Shown: positions 62,400 to 64,000 of the stretch, in pieces
How positions within the stretch are numbered: position 1 is the stretch's first letter
Layout: every line of letters begins with the position of its first letter
From: Pseudarthrobacter oxydans
GTDB taxonomy: Bacteria > Actinomycetota > Actinomycetes > Actinomycetales > Micrococcaceae
Direction: 5' to 3'
NCBI RefSeq assembly: GCF_030812335.1
Contig: NZ_JAUSSN010000002.1
Coordinates: forward strand, 62,001-126,000
Length of the DNA: 64,000 nt
Program-made: the position numbers and the translations under genes
Notes under the pieces: generated by a model
Seen by the model: the letters and a program-made list of their open reading frames with translations, nothing else
The model's database searches: none
What the model was told of the DNA's origin: nothing

Positions 62400-63131
62400 A
62401 TGGACAGTCAAGCCGCCCCAATCCAGCACGACAACGAGCCGCACCGCAACGACATCGCGCACCGCCTCAACTGGCTGCGTGCGGGTGTGCTGGGCGCCAA
62501 CGACGGCATCGTCTCCGTCGCCGCGATTGTGGTCGGCGTCGCCGGCGTCACCACCGAGTCCGGCCCCATCCTCATCGCCGGTACCGCCGGCGTGGTCGGT
62601 GGCGCGATCTCGATGGCCCTGGGCGAATACGTCTCGGTGAGCAGCCAGAAGGACAGCCAGCGGGCCCTGATCGAGAAGGAACGCCGGGAACTGGAGGAAC
62701 AGCCCGAAGAGGAGCTCGAGGAACTAGCAGCGATCTACCAGGGCAAGGGCCTCAGCGCGGACACCGCCCGGACAGTGGCCAAGGAACTCACCGCCCACGA
62801 TGCCCTCGGCGCCCACCTGTCCGCGGAACTGCACATCGACGAGACGGACATTGTCAGTCCGTGGAACGCCGCGTTCGCCTCGGCAGCGGCGTTCCTGGCC
62901 GGCGCAGTCCTCCCGATGCTTGCCATCCTGCTGCCGCCGGAGAACATCCGTGTTCCGCTGACCTTCGTGGCCGTGCTGGTCGCCCTGGCCCTGACCGGGG
63001 CCGTCGGGGCATGGATCGGTGGCGGCTCGAAGATGAAGGCCGCCGTGCGCGTGGTGATCGGCGGCGCCGCGGCGCTCATCGCGACCTTCCTGATCGGTAG
63101 CTGGCTCGGAGCCAGCGGCATCACCATCTGA
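62400..63131 (+). CDS. VIT1/CCC1-family transporter
   Basis: A 243-residue membrane protein of the vacuolar iron transporter-like family, which moves Fe2+ or Mn2+. Family features: HRLNWLRAGVLGANDGIVSV, then AGVVGGAISMALGEYVSVSS, a charged cytoplasmic segment (IEKERRELEEQPEEELEELA) that in VIT1 binds metal, and three C-terminal helices. ATG 62400 starts just before the conserved region; the earlier in-frame start is unlikely. It is on the same strand as the DUF4439 gene, 120 bp downstream. Confidence 0.93.
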   Translation: MDSQAAPIQHDNEPHRNDIAHRLNWLRAGVLGANDGIVSVAAIVVGVAGVTTESGPILIAGTAGVVGGAISMALGEYVSVSSQKDSQRALIEKERRELEEQPEEELEELAAIYQGKGLSADTARTVAKELTAHDALGAHLSAELHIDETDIVSPWNAAFASAAAFLAGAVLPMLAILLPPENIRVPLTFVAVLVALALTGAVGAWIGGGSKMKAAVRVVIGGAAALIATFLIGSWLGASGITI

Positions 63132-63213
63132 TAAGCCTGATGCGCCGGCAGGCTGCTGCCCGGCCGGCCAGGTAGGCCCGCCGGAATCAGCAGTACCGGA
63201 GCGCCCCAGCAAC

Positions 63214-63219
63214 TACGCT
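63214..63219 (+). promoter_or_regulatory. Putative -10 element for leaderless kinase gene
   Basis: TACGCT lies exactly 7 nt before the ATG at 63227, with no ribosome-binding site between. Confidence 0.45.
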
Positions 63220-63226
63220 GGATCCG

Positions 63227-64000
63227 ATGAGTGAGCCAGCAGACATCCCGATCCCGCCCGACCTCAGCCGCCGCTACGGCGGCAGCGCAGCCGGCCGCGA
63301 CTGGCTTGCCTCCCTGCCCCGGCTGGTCCGGCACTGCCTGGACCAGTGGCAACTCGAGCTGGACCTCGCCCCCGGCGCGATGCCGTGGAACGGCCACGGG
63401 GCCATCGTGGTCCCGGTCCGGCTCCGCACCAACCCCAGCACCGGTCTCGGCGATGGAAGCCTGGGTGCTGCACGCCGGGTCGCCGTCCTGAAGATCGCCT
63501 ATCCGCACAACGAAGCGCTCGTGGAACCGCGGGCCCTCGCCCTGTGGGACGGGCACGGAGCGGTCCGGCTGCTGGCCAGCGACACCGGTGCGGGCGCACT
63601 GCTGCTGGAGCGCCTGGATGCCGTCTGCTCCCTTCAGGACGTGCCCCTGGCCGAGGCGGTCCCGGTGTGGGGCGCACTGGTCCGTCAGCTGAGCCTGGTC
63701 CCGGACGGTCGGCCGGAATGGCAGGATTTCGACCACGTGGCGGCCCGGGCCGAGCAGTGGAGTGATGAGTTGCCGGAGAGCTGGGAACGGCTGGGCCGGC
63801 CCTTCCCGCGCTGGCTGCTGGAAGCCGCGCTGGAGGTCTGCCAGACCCGCGGGGCCGTCGGGCGGCGCTCCGGGCGGGATGTCCTGGTCCATACCGACCT
63901 GCACTATCTGAACATCCTGTCCCGGCTCCCCGCGGCGGAACCGGCGAGCGGCGGCAGTGAACCGGCCGGCGGCTGGGCCGCGATCGATCCGCAGCCCATG
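63227..64000 (+). CDS. Aminoglycoside/hydroxyurea antibiotic resistance kinase family, cut by window end
   Basis: The first 258 codons of a protein of the APH(6)/hydroxyurea kinase family, which phosphorylates streptomycin-type drugs. Visible features are the Lys region RRVAVLKIAYPHNEALVEPR, GAVRLLASDTGAGALLLERL and the catalytic loop DVLVHTDLHYLNIL, followed by AIDPQP, the metal-binding DP motif. Many chromosomal members have no proven drug substrate, so resistance is not implied. The ATG is at 63227. The C-terminus lies outside the window. Confidence 0.88.
   Translation, partial: MSEPADIPIPPDLSRRYGGSAAGRDWLASLPRLVRHCLDQWQLELDLAPGAMPWNGHGAIVVPVRLRTNPSTGLGDGSLGAARRVAVLKIAYPHNEALVEPRALALWDGHGAVRLLASDTGAGALLLERLDAVCSLQDVPLAEAVPVWGALVRQLSLVPDGRPEWQDFDHVAARAEQWSDELPESWERLGRPFPRWLLEAALEVCQTRGAVGRRSGRDVLVHTDLHYLNILSRLPAAEPASGGSEPAGGWAAIDPQPM

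Noticed and set aside
63227..64000. Proof of aminoglycoside resistance
   Set aside because: Chromosomal members of this kinase family are widespread without known resistance; the gene is also incomplete here.

Overview
The window is chromosomal DNA from a high-GC Gram-positive actinobacterium. Protein sequences and gene neighbourhoods (miaB-miaA-dapF, DUF3046-recA-recX, ftsK-pgsA-cinA-clgR-like, rimP-nusA-ylxR-infB-rbfA) fit the Micrococcaceae, most likely an Arthrobacter/Pseudarthrobacter-type soil bacterium; that placement is inferred from recognition, not from a search. GTG and TTG starts, ATGA-type overlaps and apparently leaderless promoters are common. I see no rRNA, tRNA, CRISPR array, insertion sequence or prophage.

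Layout. 1-5.6 kb (minus): dapF (cut by the window edge), miaA, miaB, recX, recA and DUF3046, with a LexA-type box and three 13-bp repeats in front of recA. 5.7-6.2 kb: a MarR regulator facing a shared terminator. 6.3-14.8 kb (minus): ClgR-like regulator, cinA, pgsA, ftsK, rnj, dapA and a nitrilase-superfamily amidohydrolase. 14.9-17.9 kb: a small gene under a near-perfect SOS box, a DUF418-type membrane protein, a small membrane protein and dapB. 18-24.1 kb: a divergent molybdenum-cofactor cluster (moaE, mog, moaC, moeA and a membrane-anchored molybdopterin oxidoreductase on minus; moaA and moaD on plus). 24.1-25.7 kb: a LuxR-type regulator divergent from a small ferredoxin-like-fold protein.

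25.7-34.0 kb (minus) is one tightly coupled operon: LIV-type ABC transporter (livK, G, F, H, M), acyl-CoA synthetase, TetR regulator and alpha/beta hydrolase. It has a clear sigma-70-type promoter and a candidate operator in front of livK, and a large two-tier hairpin between livK and livG. The genes suggest uptake and CoA activation of an organic acid. 34.3-42.7 kb (minus): DUF1579-like protein, M16 peptidase, pnp, rpsO, kynureninase, tryptophan 2,3-dioxygenase and ribF. 42.9-49.5 kb is a more accessory stretch: DUF937 protein with an in-frame stop before its tail, a DUF222/HNH nuclease, a lower-GC lipoprotein, Nudix, VOC and small membrane proteins. 49.5-54.8 kb: truB and a divergent aminotransferase with mirrored promoters, a small membrane protein, a Trypco1-like protein, thioredoxin, nucleoside deaminase and a secreted ScyD/ScyE-type protein. 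54.9-61.0 kb (minus): rimP-nusA-ylxR-infB-rbfA, with a 118-bp double inverted repeat between infB and rbfA. 61.1-64.0 kb (plus): DUF4439 protein, VIT-family transporter and an antibiotic-kinase-like protein cut by the window end.

Most of the window is conserved housekeeping. The best leads for something undescribed are the small SOS-box gene at 14894-15280, the embedded regulatory hairpins (recA/recX, livK/livG, infB/rbfA, pnp leader), the recA leader repeats and the interrupted DUF937 gene.
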